Assembly (NCBI GenBank): GCA_000739535.1
Contig: DF820466.1
Location: forward strand, 496,754-560,753
Direction: 5' to 3'
From: Candidatus Vecturithrix granuli
GTDB lineage: Bacteria; Moduliflexota; Moduliflexia; Moduliflexales; Moduliflexaceae
DNA length: 64,000 nt
Part shown: in pieces, positions 7,715 through 16,083 of the stretch
Layout: the number at the start of each line of letters is the position of its first letter
Numbering within the stretch: position 1 is the first letter of the stretch
Program-made: the position numbers and the translations under genes
The notes under the pieces: model-generated
The model's database searches: none
What the model was told of the DNA's origin: nothing
Seen by the model: only the letters and a program-made list of their open reading frames with translations

Positions 7715-9451
7715 TCACTTTGTCCACAATAGATAACTTATTGGGGAACGGGGACCGTAGAGCGGCAACGGCTGGCCGTACTCAAAGGCACCCAGATCGG
7801 GTGCGCCGGAAAGGGAAAAGGCATCATTGAGATTGGAGATCGCCGCGCCGGCGTTAATCTCCGGCGCGCCCGCAACCAGCCGCAAGTCCCGGCTGCCTGG
7901 CGCAACCGGCTGGTTCCACGCGGCTGGCAGGGCGGCGTTCACTACATGACCAAACGCCGCCGCGACGCCATGCTCCTCGACTCCATCGGGCAAATCCAGC
8001 AGAGTATTGTACTGGGTACCATTCCACTTGAAATAGGGCAGGCTGGCGCGGGTGGTGCCCCAGGCGTTGTAATCAAAATCGCGGAATCCTTCGTCAGGGG
8101 CCGTGATAAACTCAAAGGCATAGTCAGTGCCTAAAAAAAGGTTGTTCCGAAAAACCGCATTGCGCCACATTGAGCCATCATCGCCGTGACCGTCGTCAAG
8201 CTTGGCGCTCGTGTTGTGAATAACGTAGAAGCCTGTCGTCTGGTTGTGCATCTTGATCGGCGTGCTTTCCAGATTGAACAACTCATTGCGGAAGATGTAG
8301 GCCGGACCGCCACGAATAGGCTGGACGCTCACGCCCATCCGCGCATTCATCACCCGGTTACGCCAGACCCGCACGTTGGCCTGATTGTAGTCTATCTCGA
8401 TGCCGTCATCTACACAATAGGCAATGTCATTGCCGTAAATATCGTTGCCGAAAGATGACCCGGTAAAAGGCTGGACCGAGACCCCGTCGCCAAAGTTTTG
8501 TACCGTGTTGTGGCAGACCACATTGCCGTAGCCGCGCAGATCAATGCCTCGTTCCTCTGGAATATCGCTGCCGGGCCAGGTTGTGCGTCCCGTGATCACA
8601 TTATCGCATACGGTCTGGTTGCCTTCCAGAGCGCCATCACGCCGGTTGTAGATGCCAAAACCGATGTTCTGGATGACATTTCGGCGGATCACGATATCGT
8701 GGCTGTTTTGGGCATCTACGCCCCAATATCCGTTCTGAATGGTCAGCCCTGCGAGAATCACATAGGCAATGCTCTGGCCGTACTCGCCTAACGTGACGAC
8801 GCCTCGATCCGTGTCGTTCCCATCTATGATCGCTGAACCGATGGCTGGTCCCTGGAACACAATTGGGTGTCCGGCAGTACCGCTCGTGAGCAGTTGAAAC
8901 GAGCTATATGTACCGGCCGCGACGTGGAAAATATCTCCAGGCTGCGCATTGTTCGCGGCCGTCTGTAATCCTCGAAAGGGATTGCCGCTGCTGCCGTCGC
9001 CGCCGCTGCTGCCAGGGATGATGTAACGATGAGTGCCAGCAGGATCAGGCTGGGGTTCAGTACGCGTGGCAGCCGTGACGATTTGGGTTGCGCTCCCCCC
9101 GTCAGGATCGCTCAAGGTCAGGCGGAGTTGGTAGATTGTCCCGCTTGCAAGGAACAACGCACTGGCGGCCCAGTAATTCAAACCGAGCGCCGAACCGTTC
9201 ACAATAATCGTCGGATACGCCCGCATGGCCGGTGCGCCAGACTTCCAGACACTTTCGCCCTGCTTGCGGAATTCGACGGTCATGGAACTATCTAAGTCAT
9301 CATCGCCTGTAATCCACCACAGCACGCCAATATGGTTGAAGGTTGCATCAGTGCGAATTGTACCGGGAACAACGGCTGTCGCTGCAAAACTCACAGCACT
9401 GGTCAGCATGAATATGATGAGTCCGATCATATAGGTCAACAATGTTTTCAT
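7715..9451 (-). CDS. Secreted right-handed beta-helix protein with LLWTK tag
   Basis: 578 residues from MKTLLTYMIG (GGGGAGAATAGT upstream). Signal peptide to about SFAAT. Residues about 30-150 look like a fibronectin-type/beta-sandwich domain ending ATRTEPQPDPAGTHRY. This is followed by a pectate-lyase-like parallel beta-helix (GDIFHVAAGTYSS, then repeating coils such as DIVIRRNVIQNIGFGIYN and NDIYGNDIAYCVDDGIEIDYN). Such folds are polysaccharide lyases, epimerases or binding proteins; I cannot point to catalytic residues. It ends ISYLLWTK. The same reading frame is open for 39 more codons upstream through a repeated mini-ORF module starting MRGHSPGIMK behind its own AGGAG, so an N-terminally extended or coupled product is possible. 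Confidence 0.85.
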   Translation of the reverse strand: MKTLLTYMIGLIIFMLTSAVSFAATAVVPGTIRTDATFNHIGVLWWITGDDDLDSSMTVEFRKQGESVWKSGAPAMRAYPTIIVNGSALGLNYWAASALFLASGTIYQLRLTLSDPDGGSATQIVTAATRTEPQPDPAGTHRYIIPGSSGGDGSSGNPFRGLQTAANNAQPGDIFHVAAGTYSSFQLLTSGTAGHPIVFQGPAIGSAIIDGNDTDRGVVTLGEYGQSIAYVILAGLTIQNGYWGVDAQNSHDIVIRRNVIQNIGFGIYNRRDGALEGNQTVCDNVITGRTTWPGSDIPEERGIDLRGYGNVVCHNTVQNFGDGVSVQPFTGSSFGNDIYGNDIAYCVDDGIEIDYNQANVRVWRNRVMNARMGVSVQPIRGGPAYIFRNELFNLESTPIKMHNQTTGFYVIHNTSAKLDDGHGDDGSMWRNAVFRNNLFLGTDYAFEFITAPDEGFRDFDYNAWGTTRASLPYFKWNGTQYNTLLDLPDGVEEHGVAAAFGHVVNAALPAAWNQPVAPGSRDLRLVAGAPEINAGAAISNLNDAFSLSGAPDLGAFEYGQPLPLYGPRSPISYLLWTK

Positions 9452-9479
9452 ACTATTCTCCCCTGAAAATGTAGCGCGA

Positions 9480-9540
9480 AACTCCAGTTTCGCGCATCGT
9501 TGACAGCCGCAAAACTGGAGTTTCGCGGTACATCTGATTT
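9480..9540. repeat. Inverted repeat (GCGAAACTCCAGTTTCGCG hairpin)
   Basis: Two copies of a GCGAAACTCCAGTTTCGCG-like sequence flank a short spacer in the leader of the beta-helix gene. A relative lies at 15985-16010 ahead of the GH8 gene and a degenerate one near 41.52 kb. Apparently a small dispersed repeat. Confidence 0.55.
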
Positions 9541-9725
9541 TCATGATGCCGGGTGAGTGCCCGCGCATGACAACTCCTGTGAAACTACAAGGATGTTGTG
9601 TAGGAAGGATTCCTACCGGTGAATTGGTCGGTGCGACGCCAAATCCTGCCTCTGAGAATCCTTCCTACACGAACTCCTTGTAGTTTCATTGCGGCGGGTG
9701 AGCACAAGCTCATGATATCTCCTTT
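9535..9725. repeat. Hairpin element family C copy 1 with flanking SD-ATG modules and a 38-42 codon frame
   Basis: The core (9580-9688) has about 33-bp inverted arms (TGAAACTACAAGGA ... GTGTAGGAAGGATTC). Both strands are open. On the plus strand 9567-9683 encodes MTTPVKLQGCCVGRIPTGEL... ending NPSYTNSL. On the minus strand 9585-9713 encodes a 42-residue frame behind AAAGGAGATATC. The middle of the plus-strand peptide matches the minus-strand peptide of copy 2 (IPxGELVGxxPxxASENPSYT), with several synonymous differences. The outer flanks carry the module AGGAG-ATG-AGC-TTG-CGC-TCA-CCC, which recurs in other spacers of the island. Confidence 0.6.
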
Positions 9726-9739
9726 AATAAACATTACCG

Positions 9740-10717
9740 TCATTTTGTCCAGAGCAGATACACATTTGCCGCAATCTGGCCGGAGTTCGGGTTTATCATC
9801 AGTGAAGAAACGTCCACCGCTTCAAAATCTGAACCGTGGATATTGCTTAATTTAGCCAGATCATCATTGTTCCAGCGTTCATCCGGCGCGCCGGAGAGAT
9901 ACCACGCCGCACCATTATCTGCGATGATCATGCCATATTTCTTCAAGGCGCGTAAGATCACCTGCACTTCAGACGAAAAGCTTGAAATATTCACATTCGC
10001 CTTCAGCCGAAATCGTTGTCCCATCGGGGGATATTGCGTCCCAGTCAGTTCGAATGCAAAGTGGCGGGCCGGCCACACATACGCGCGCCGCGTTTGCGGC
10101 ACCGTAAAGCGCAGCGCATGTCGAATTTCTCCGGCCGCGGCTTCATCATACCGCACTAATCCAGGAAAGATCGGCAAACCAGCCGCATCCGCCGATGTCC
10201 AGCCATCCGGGCGCAAAGCATTGGAAGTCAGCGGAAAGATCGCGCCTGAATCGGCATTCCAACTGCCATCAGGTTGATAGGCTGCCCGGTATAATTCGTA
10301 CAACACACAGTTCCCGGTCTCCACCACCAACACATGATGGTCGCTCCCCCATTCGATTGGCGCATCAGGCGGAATGGGGTACGGCCCCGGATCGCTTTCC
10401 TTCGGATAGGCGACGAAGTGGATGGGGACTTTTGGCTGTGTGCCCGGCACATTCACAAAGGGAATCCCAATCGGACCGCCATCCCAGGTGTCGGAGCCAA
10501 AATCGGCGTGCATTCCCGTTGAGGCTCCAATTGTGGCAATATACGCGGCCGAGTTCGCGTCAACAGGTAAGGCGTCAATCGGCGTGTTCCAAATATTATC
10601 CGCCGGAAACACCGAGCATCCGCTGGCGCGCCCGGCATTCCAAATCAACGCCGCCGCAATCATCAGCAAAATCATATATGTCTTCGATGGATGTAAAAAA
10701 TGGTCGTCGCTCGCCAT
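9740..10717 (-). CDS. Secreted LLWTK-tagged protein of unknown function
   Basis: 325 residues from MASDDHFLHP (GGAGG about ten bases upstream). A signal-anchor-like hydrophobic stretch is followed by CSVFPADNIWNTPIDALPVD, a start seen in a family of exported proteins that I recognise but cannot name. The domain is rich in Trp, Pro and Tyr (GIPFVNVPGT, WGSDHHVLVVETGNCVLYELY, YVWPARHFAF) and reads like a beta-sandwich or a carbohydrate-active fold. No catalytic motif can be assigned. It ends IAANVYLLWTK. It lies between a terminator-like hairpin and the family C repeat. Export and tag membership are firm; the biochemical role is unknown. Confidence 0.85.
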   Translation of the reverse strand: MASDDHFLHPSKTYMILLMIAAALIWNAGRASGCSVFPADNIWNTPIDALPVDANSAAYIATIGASTGMHADFGSDTWDGGPIGIPFVNVPGTQPKVPIHFVAYPKESDPGPYPIPPDAPIEWGSDHHVLVVETGNCVLYELYRAAYQPDGSWNADSGAIFPLTSNALRPDGWTSADAAGLPIFPGLVRYDEAAAGEIRHALRFTVPQTRRAYVWPARHFAFELTGTQYPPMGQRFRLKANVNISSFSSEVQVILRALKKYGMIIADNGAAWYLSGAPDERWNNDDLAKLSNIHGSDFEAVDVSSLMINPNSGQIAANVYLLWTK

Positions 10718-10743
10718 GATTGTTTTACCTCCATGAATTGTCG

Positions 10744-10821
10744 TTACAGCATTATGCAAAACTGTTGACCTGATACCTGTCACAAAAATCAGGTTTCTTG
10801 AAGAAACCTGGTTTTTAACGG
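10744..10821. terminator. Bidirectional hairpin terminator inside a dispersed repeat (family G copy 1)
   Basis: ACCAGGTTTCTT / AAGAAACCTGGT stem with T-runs on both sides, just downstream of the SGNH-like gene on the minus strand. The surrounding 75 bases (TTACAGCATTATGCA through CCTGATACCTGTCAC) recur almost unchanged at 40.95 kb, so the terminator travels with a repeat. Confidence 0.75.
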
Positions 10822-10839
10822 TAATAGCCGGCCCGGCCG

Positions 10840-11745
10840 TTATTTCGTCCAGAGCAGGTGAGCCTGGTTTTCGGTAATCACCTGTACCACAAACTGAGAA
10901 AAAATCGGGCCAATGGTTTGATTGGCCGGCAGATTGGGGTGAGAATCCGAATCGTCATGGCCACGTTCATAGATATAACGCAGCGTATTGACCTGTCCTT
11001 GTGGCGGGGTCGGATTGCTCTCGGCCGCGTAGCCCCAAAAATCGAAAATCGAAATATTACTGTGATTATGTCCGCATTCGGTGAGCCAGGTATGTTTAAC
11101 CCAGTCCACAAATTGTTTGGCTCTCGCAGCCGTGGTGGTATCTGTTGCCAATCTATGGAGAGGGACAAGCGTCCAGACAATAAATTTGGTATTCGGATAG
11201 GTGGCGAATTTTTCGCGTAATGCGCGATACTGAAGTTTATAGTTTTCAAGCGACTTGATGCTGGAAGCGACGTCAGGATAGCCTGTATCGGGCGAGATAT
11301 CAGCCCCCGGAAAACAGTGTTTGAAAATGATCACATCATAACGTGGATGCTCTCCGGTCGTCTGGGTAAGATAATCCAGCGACTCCTGTCCCGGCTCAGT
11401 CTGGGTATTGTAGCTCGGATCAACCCACAGGTGCCAATAGTCATACGGATAGTTTTCTGAATCTGAATAATAGGGATAATTCGGATACCAGCGTTCCGTG
11501 ATCTGATAATTGGTGCCATGGGTGCTATTATAGTTAGCAAACCAGGCTTCCACTCCGCCCTCGTTATACAGATTGTCGCCAGTGGAATGGTGCAGCAAGA
11601 TGATATTGACATCAGTCTGGCCGAATACAGGCGTCATTATCCCAAAGCCTGCGAAAATCACCAGGGTGATGAAGAAGAGGATGAGCATTCTCAAGCTATG
11701 TTGACGTTGATGCTTCAAAAACACACAAGACATAAGTTTTTTCAT
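10840..11745 (-). CDS. Secreted LLWTK-tagged protein, possible SGNH-like hydrolase
   Basis: 301 residues starting MKKLMSCVFL behind CAAAGGAGCAC. A signal peptide ends near PVFGQ. The mature protein opens with VNIILLHHSTGDNLYNEGG, and later has DVIIFKHCFPGADI and a YRALREKFATYPNTKFIVWTLVPLHR segment. This order (strand, HHSTG turn, second strand, acidic C-terminal HDDSDSHPN) is reminiscent of SGNH/GDSL-like folds, but the classical GDSL serine is not evident, so the call is tentative. It ends NQAHLLWTK, the only His variant of the tag. A riboswitch leader of the GEMM-I type precedes it. Confidence 0.82.
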   Translation of the reverse strand: MKKLMSCVFLKHQRQHSLRMLILFFITLVIFAGFGIMTPVFGQTDVNIILLHHSTGDNLYNEGGVEAWFANYNSTHGTNYQITERWYPNYPYYSDSENYPYDYWHLWVDPSYNTQTEPGQESLDYLTQTTGEHPRYDVIIFKHCFPGADISPDTGYPDVASSIKSLENYKLQYRALREKFATYPNTKFIVWTLVPLHRLATDTTTAARAKQFVDWVKHTWLTECGHNHSNISIFDFWGYAAESNPTPPQGQVNTLRYIYERGHDDSDSHPNLPANQTIGPIFSQFVVQVITENQAHLLWTK

Positions 11746-11770
11746 AGGTGTGCTCCTTTGTCTCAAACAC

Positions 11771-11920
11771 AAAAGCCGGGCTACCATTCCTGGCAACCCG
11801 GCTGTCTTGGGATTGAATAATGAAGATTGGAGAGAAAAGGGTTCTCAATGCTCAATCTTTAATTCCAAGGCCCGTGGCTTTCCGCCCCCACCTCACGATG
11901 GGTTTGGTTTTCTCAGGCTC
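11771..11920 (-). promoter_or_regulatory. GEMM-I-type cyclic-dinucleotide riboswitch (cGAMP-like, copy 1) with terminator
   Basis: On the minus strand: P1 strand AGCCU, then GAGAAAACCAAACC, the P2 hairpin CCAUC-GUGA-GGUGG, GGGCGGAAAGCC, an extended P3 and GACAGCCGGGUUGCC. The base matching position 20 of the Vibrio Vc2 aptamer is A, as in Geobacter GEMM-Ib RNAs that bind 3',3'-cGAMP. The closing GGGUU of P1 also forms a 13-bp terminator stem (AGCCGGGUUGCCA / UGGUAGCCCGGCU) followed by U's, so ligand binding should antiterminate (ON switch). Ligand identity is inferred. Confidence 0.85.
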
Positions 11921-11940
11921 ACAACAGCAGTGATAGAAAT

Positions 11941-11970
11941 AAGATGGGTTCTGCACAAATGATTTGTCAA
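11941..11970 (-). promoter_or_regulatory. Promoter of riboswitch copy 1
   Basis: TTGACA and CATCTT separated by 18 bases, ending about 20 bases before the aptamer. Almost identical promoters precede riboswitch copies 2 and 3. Confidence 0.7.
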
Positions 11971-12096
11971 CAGGAATTTCTTATCAATCGAAAAATTATT
12001 GGGCCCTGCGCGTTCTGCTCAGCGAACATTCGCACAAATTCTCTGATAGGAAAATTACCAGCGTGGACCGACATAAGCCCAGCGCTGGTGTATCGT

Positions 12097-14235
12097 TCAC
12101 TTCGTCCAAAGTAGAAAGAAATTGTCCCCTGACAGTTCTCCATCCAATTTCGAGACAAAGGCATCATAGGCGCCGCCATTATAGGTGCGATCATACCCGC
12201 TGCTTGTGACGGGAAAATTGGTAGAGGAGGTATAACCGGTTACATAAATGTTGTTGCTGCTGTCCACCGTCACGTCATTCACCCCTTCACTCCCACTTCC
12301 TGCAAGGAACGTCGAGGCGGAGAGTCCGGTGAGATCACCGGAAAATTTACTTACGAAACCATCCCAATAGGCATCTGGCGTTGTATCAAACGCGCCAGCC
12401 GTGGTGGGAAAATCGCTGGAATATGTCTTCCCAACCACATAGAACATTCCGGCACTATCCTCCCCTATTGCCTGTCCGTAGTCATCGTTGCCGCCGCCAA
12501 GATAGGTGGACACCGATAGTCCCGTTAGGGCATTGTTCAACCTGGCAATAAAAACATCCGAATTACCATTGTGCGTAGGATCATACGCGCCGGTCGTGGT
12601 GGGGAAATTGGTTGAAGTTGTGGACCCGACGACAGCAATGTTATTGCTGCTATCCTTTATCAGATGTTTAACTTCGTCATCGGTGCCGCCGCCGAGGTAC
12701 GTGACGCCATACAATGTAACCAGACTACTACTCAGATTGAGCACAAAACCGTCACTTGTCCCACTGAGCCAGATGTCATACGCGCCGGATTTCCAGGGAA
12801 AATCGGAGGAGAGAGTCTTCCCAGCCACATAAGGCGTTTGGGCAGAATCTAGTGCCAACGCATTACCAGAATCATCGCTGCTGCCGCCGAAGTATGTTCC
12901 CGCTATCAACGTGCTCAGATTATTGCTCAACTTCGCGATAAAACCATCCGCTCCCCCATTGGCTGAGACATCATACGCGCCAGTCGTGGTGGGGAAATCG
13001 GTGGAGTAAGTGGTCCCGGTCACAAAAATGTTATCGCTGCTATCCACTTTCACATCGGTCCCGTATTCAGCACTGCTGCCGCCGAGATATGTGGCGCTCA
13101 GGAGTGAGCTTAAGCCGTTGTTCAGGTTGAGGATAAAAGCATCACACGCCCCGCCTAACCAGATGTCATATCCCCCGCTCTTCCAAGGAAAATCTGAGGA
13201 AGCCGTGTACCCGGTCACATAAACTTCGGCGTAACTGTCGAAAGCCAGCGCCGCCCCCCAATCCTCGCCACTGCCGCCGAAGAACGTGGATGCTACCAGG
13301 GAGGTCATTGTACTGTTAAACTCCGCGACAAAACCATCCTTCGAACTATTGTGCGTCCTATCATACGCTCCGGTTGTAGTGGGGAAGTCAGTGGAGTAGG
13401 TATAGCCTGTGATATAAACATAGCCATACGGGTCGAGCGCCAGGGCATAGGCAGACTCTTCGCCGCTTCCGCCCAGAAACGTCGAGGCCAGCAGCGGGTC
13501 AATGATCAGGGGCGTCTGCGGGTCATACGCGCCGACCGTAAAACGATAGTGTTCCCCTGTCGCCGTATATGCTGCCTCAATCAGATGTTTGGCGCCGGCA
13601 ATCTCCTGATACGCTACCGGTTTACTAAACGTGACCACACCGGCGGCTGTAGCGACGAGCAATTCGCCCGCAGCGTTTACGCTCAGGCCTTGTGCGCCAT
13701 CTACGTGTAAACAAATCTGGTCCGGCGAGGCCCCGGGTTGCACTTCGAAAACTTTCTCGACAGTGTTCCCGTAGGCTCGCAGCGTCACGCCGATCCCTGG
13801 ATAGACCTCTCCCATATTCACCTGGGTGTAGGTCGGGAGATTACTGCGCCACAGGGCTGGATCGCTCCCAATAAACGTACTGACTTGCGTTTCCGCTGCT
13901 GCGCCGCCGGTCACAGTGGTCACTGTCCCGCCAGTAAAGGTCTCGCGCAGCGCCACGCCGGCGATTGCAGTGTCCGTCGTGTGGTTTGGCAGAACATAGA
14001 CGATCTGTCCGTCGTATGTGACAAACACTGTCCCGCTAAAGGTTTTCGCGTACAACGCCACCCGTTGATCTACCTGACCCTCATTCAGAATAAACGGAAC
14101 ATGTAGCATCGCGATCTGCGTTTGCATTTCTGCTCGTTCCATCGCAGCGATTTTCGTTTGTGGCAGCGTCTGTCCAGCCAGGTTTATTATGAAGAATACA
14201 TATACCATAACTGCGATATCCTTGAATGTGTTCAT
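12097..14235 (-). CDS. Secreted SBBP-type beta-propeller protein with LLWTK-type tag
   Basis: 712 residues; ATG after AAGGAGGACGT. Signal peptide to about GQTLPQ. Residues about 45-250 form the N-terminal beta domain that usually precedes SBBP repeats (FILNEGQVDQRVALYAKTF, then AGVALRETFTGGT). From about residue 255 there are roughly seven repeats of about 62 residues with the core ASTFLGGSGEESAYALA and D-YVTGYTYSTDFPTTTGAYD, forming a propeller. Such proteins are extracellular and probably structural or binding. It ends GDNFFLLWTK. Internal repeats make the DNA repetitive here (TCATACGCGCC GGTCGTGGTGGGGAA recurs). A riboswitch leader and promoter lie upstream. Confidence 0.92.
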   Translation of the reverse strand: MNTFKDIAVMVYVFFIINLAGQTLPQTKIAAMERAEMQTQIAMLHVPFILNEGQVDQRVALYAKTFSGTVFVTYDGQIVYVLPNHTTDTAIAGVALRETFTGGTVTTVTGGAAAETQVSTFIGSDPALWRSNLPTYTQVNMGEVYPGIGVTLRAYGNTVEKVFEVQPGASPDQICLHVDGAQGLSVNAAGELLVATAAGVVTFSKPVAYQEIAGAKHLIEAAYTATGEHYRFTVGAYDPQTPLIIDPLLASTFLGGSGEESAYALALDPYGYVYITGYTYSTDFPTTTGAYDRTHNSSKDGFVAEFNSTMTSLVASTFFGGSGEDWGAALAFDSYAEVYVTGYTASSDFPWKSGGYDIWLGGACDAFILNLNNGLSSLLSATYLGGSSAEYGTDVKVDSSDNIFVTGTTYSTDFPTTTGAYDVSANGGADGFIAKLSNNLSTLIAGTYFGGSSDDSGNALALDSAQTPYVAGKTLSSDFPWKSGAYDIWLSGTSDGFVLNLSSSLVTLYGVTYLGGGTDDEVKHLIKDSSNNIAVVGSTTSTNFPTTTGAYDPTHNGNSDVFIARLNNALTGLSVSTYLGGGNDDYGQAIGEDSAGMFYVVGKTYSSDFPTTAGAFDTTPDAYWDGFVSKFSGDLTGLSASTFLAGSGSEGVNDVTVDSSNNIYVTGYTSSTNFPVTSSGYDRTYNGGAYDAFVSKLDGELSGDNFFLLWTK

Positions 14236-14370
14236 ACGTCCTCCTTGTAGGTTGTGCCCATGATTCAGGCAGGGTTGGCCACTCCTGACTCAAATAAACC
14301 GGTTTAGTCCTTATGTTTCATCCTCCTCTCATCAATCCGAAATTTCATATACACTTCATCCCTCCTCCCA

Positions 14371-14475
14371 AAATAAAAAGCCGGGTTCCTCATTTGAGGT
14401 AACCCGGCTGTCTTTATGAAAAGATCCGTAGCTTTCCGTCCCCACCTCACGGTAGGTTTGGTTTTCTCAGGTTCA
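14371..14475 (-). promoter_or_regulatory. GEMM-I-type cyclic-dinucleotide riboswitch (cGAMP-like, copy 2) with terminator
   Basis: The most compact copy. P1 AACCU/GGGUU encloses GAGAAAACCAAACC, hairpin CUACC-GUGA-GGUGG, GGGACGGAAAGCUACGG and GACAGCCGGGUUACC. Position 20 by alignment is A (cGAMP-type GEMM-Ib) rather than G. The terminator is GCCGGGUU-A-CCUC-AAAU-GAGG-AACCCGGC followed by UUUUUAUUU, and shares GGGUU with P1. The two structures are therefore mutually exclusive and ligand should turn expression on. It controls the SBBP propeller gene about 135 bases downstream. Confidence 0.88.
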
Positions 14476-14502
14476 CAACATCACACTATCAGTAATGGAA
14501 AT

Positions 14503-14532
14503 AAGATGGGTTCTGCACAAACGATTTGTCAA
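14503..14532 (-). promoter_or_regulatory. Promoter of riboswitch copy 2
   Basis: TTGACA-18-CATCTT, with the spacer and surroundings nearly identical to the promoter at 11941-11970. This suggests that promoter and riboswitch duplicated together. Confidence 0.7.
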
Positions 14533-14639
14533 CAGAAATTTTCGATCATTCGAAAAATTGTTGAACCATGCTTGCTCTGCTCATAGAACACCTGCCCGCA
14601 TTCTCTCCTCATGGCCGGTGAAAAATACCGGTGCGTTTG

Positions 14640-15956
14640 TCATTTCATCCAGAGCAAATAGGAAGAAGAAGCTGAAGGCGTCCACCAGTTGCCGGACATG
14701 ACAAGCATGGCAAGCAGTTTCAGGGTGTCTTCATAGTAACCTTCAAGTGCCTGGCTGACCACCAGATTCCATAGGCTGTTCAGCCAGGCTTGATTGCTCG
14801 CATCCACCATGGCCCCAACGCCCAGCGGAGCGACAAAGGCCATTGTGGTGTAATCATTGTCGGGAAGGTCGGCGCCGTTCAAGTAATATCCGGCACGAAT
14901 GTTAGCAGGATTGTTCCCGGTTTTGTTCCGAATCCAGGTATTGATGGCATCGGCGGCGGCCTTTGCCCGTGAATCCGCTGACAGGAGATACTCAACCCCG
15001 ATGCGCCACGGGTCACGGCAGGCGTTATAGTAGTAATGTCCATCGTAAGGCCCTTCCAGATATGAGGAAGCGGCTGGTTGAGGAGTGCTATTGAGATTTT
15101 GAATGAAATCGGGCAGCAATCCGGTAGGTGGGCTATACGTGGTTTGCATGGCGTGTATCAGGTTATAGGTTGTCGCCAGCACCTGGCCCCAGCGGGCGTC
15201 GCCGCTCGCAGCCTGGTAGGAGCGGAGGTGGTTGAGCATGAAATCAGAGGTGCGTGTGCCGTAATAATACGTTGGCTCCGTCGCTTCGACCCAGTCACCT
15301 AACATGATAGACCAGGTGTTGGGGTTGATTTCTTGCGCCATGATCGCCTGCATCACATTGAGGGCTTCCTGCCGATAATTGATCGCTCCGGCGCTGCCCC
15401 ACTGGGCATCCGCTAACAGGAGTGCATAGGCAATGTCCATATCGCCATCGGTCGCAGAACCGTTCTCGTCTGCGGGAGTGACGCAGCCTGTCACCTGCTT
15501 CCAGGCCATCAAATAAGGGTGATTCTGACTGGGATGATCCTTATAATACCAATACAATCCGTCAAAGTAGGTCTTTGCATTGGAATCGTACCCGGCCATC
15601 AGGGTGGTGATGATCATGCCATAGCCCTGTCCCTCGGAAACAGCAATGGTTGGGCCGCTCGGTGAGAAGCGCACATAATAGCGTCCCGGTTGACAACCTT
15701 CACTGTCGCCGGTCTTGAGATACTGAGTTTTCCAGGCGATATAAAATGCAGTCACCGCGTTATCCAGTTGCGTCTGCGTGACATGATTGGGTTTGATTGT
15801 GCCAGGCGTATAAGCGACATGCTGGGGAAAAGGCCGCTGAATCCCAGCCCGGGCCGGACACACTGCAAATAACAGCAAACTGAACCCGAAAAAACTTAAT
15901 ACAATCGTAATATATGGCGTTCTCAATCTACTCATGGTAATGACATCAGTTTTCAT
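14640..15956 (-). CDS. Secreted GH8 family glucanase with LLWMK tag
   Basis: 438 residues from MKTDVITMSR (GGAGAAAGC upstream; the longer frame would need a TTG). The signal peptide ends at CPARAG. The (alpha/alpha)6 barrel signatures of glycoside hydrolase family 8 are clear: Glu108 in VSEGQGYGMI (proton donor) and the ATDGDMDIAYALLLADAQWG block at about 168-187 with catalytic Asp. Later come SYLEGPYDGHYYYNACRDPWRIG and DYTTMAFVAPLGVGAM. Family members cut beta-1,4 glucans, xylan or chitosan. Several also belong to cellulose synthesis loci, but none is visible here. It ends SSSYLLWMK, the only Met variant of the tag. Confidence 0.94.
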   Translation of the reverse strand: MKTDVITMSRLRTPYITIVLSFFGFSLLLFAVCPARAGIQRPFPQHVAYTPGTIKPNHVTQTQLDNAVTAFYIAWKTQYLKTGDSEGCQPGRYYVRFSPSGPTIAVSEGQGYGMIITTLMAGYDSNAKTYFDGLYWYYKDHPSQNHPYLMAWKQVTGCVTPADENGSATDGDMDIAYALLLADAQWGSAGAINYRQEALNVMQAIMAQEINPNTWSIMLGDWVEATEPTYYYGTRTSDFMLNHLRSYQAASGDARWGQVLATTYNLIHAMQTTYSPPTGLLPDFIQNLNSTPQPAASSYLEGPYDGHYYYNACRDPWRIGVEYLLSADSRAKAAADAINTWIRNKTGNNPANIRAGYYLNGADLPDNDYTTMAFVAPLGVGAMVDASNQAWLNSLWNLVVSQALEGYYEDTLKLLAMLVMSGNWWTPSASSSYLLWMK

Positions 15957-15984
15957 AACAGCTTTCTCCAATTGACATGGCCGC

Positions 15985-16045
15985 GAAAAGGAATTTCGCG
16001 CTACATCTCATTTTCATGGTGTCGGGTGAACGTCAGTTCATGGCA
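15985..16045 (-). repeat. SD-ATG module and GCGAAA hairpin repeat ahead of the GH8 gene
   Basis: Contains a decayed copy of the intergenic module AGGAG-N5-ATG ... TCACCC ... ATCATGAAAAT. Here the first frame is cut short by TGA after ATGAAC. Part of the GCGAAA repeat also found near 9.5 kb follows. Confidence 0.5.
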
Positions 16046-16083
16046 TCTCCTATGCTGTCAAAGCCGGGCTTTAACACTTCAAG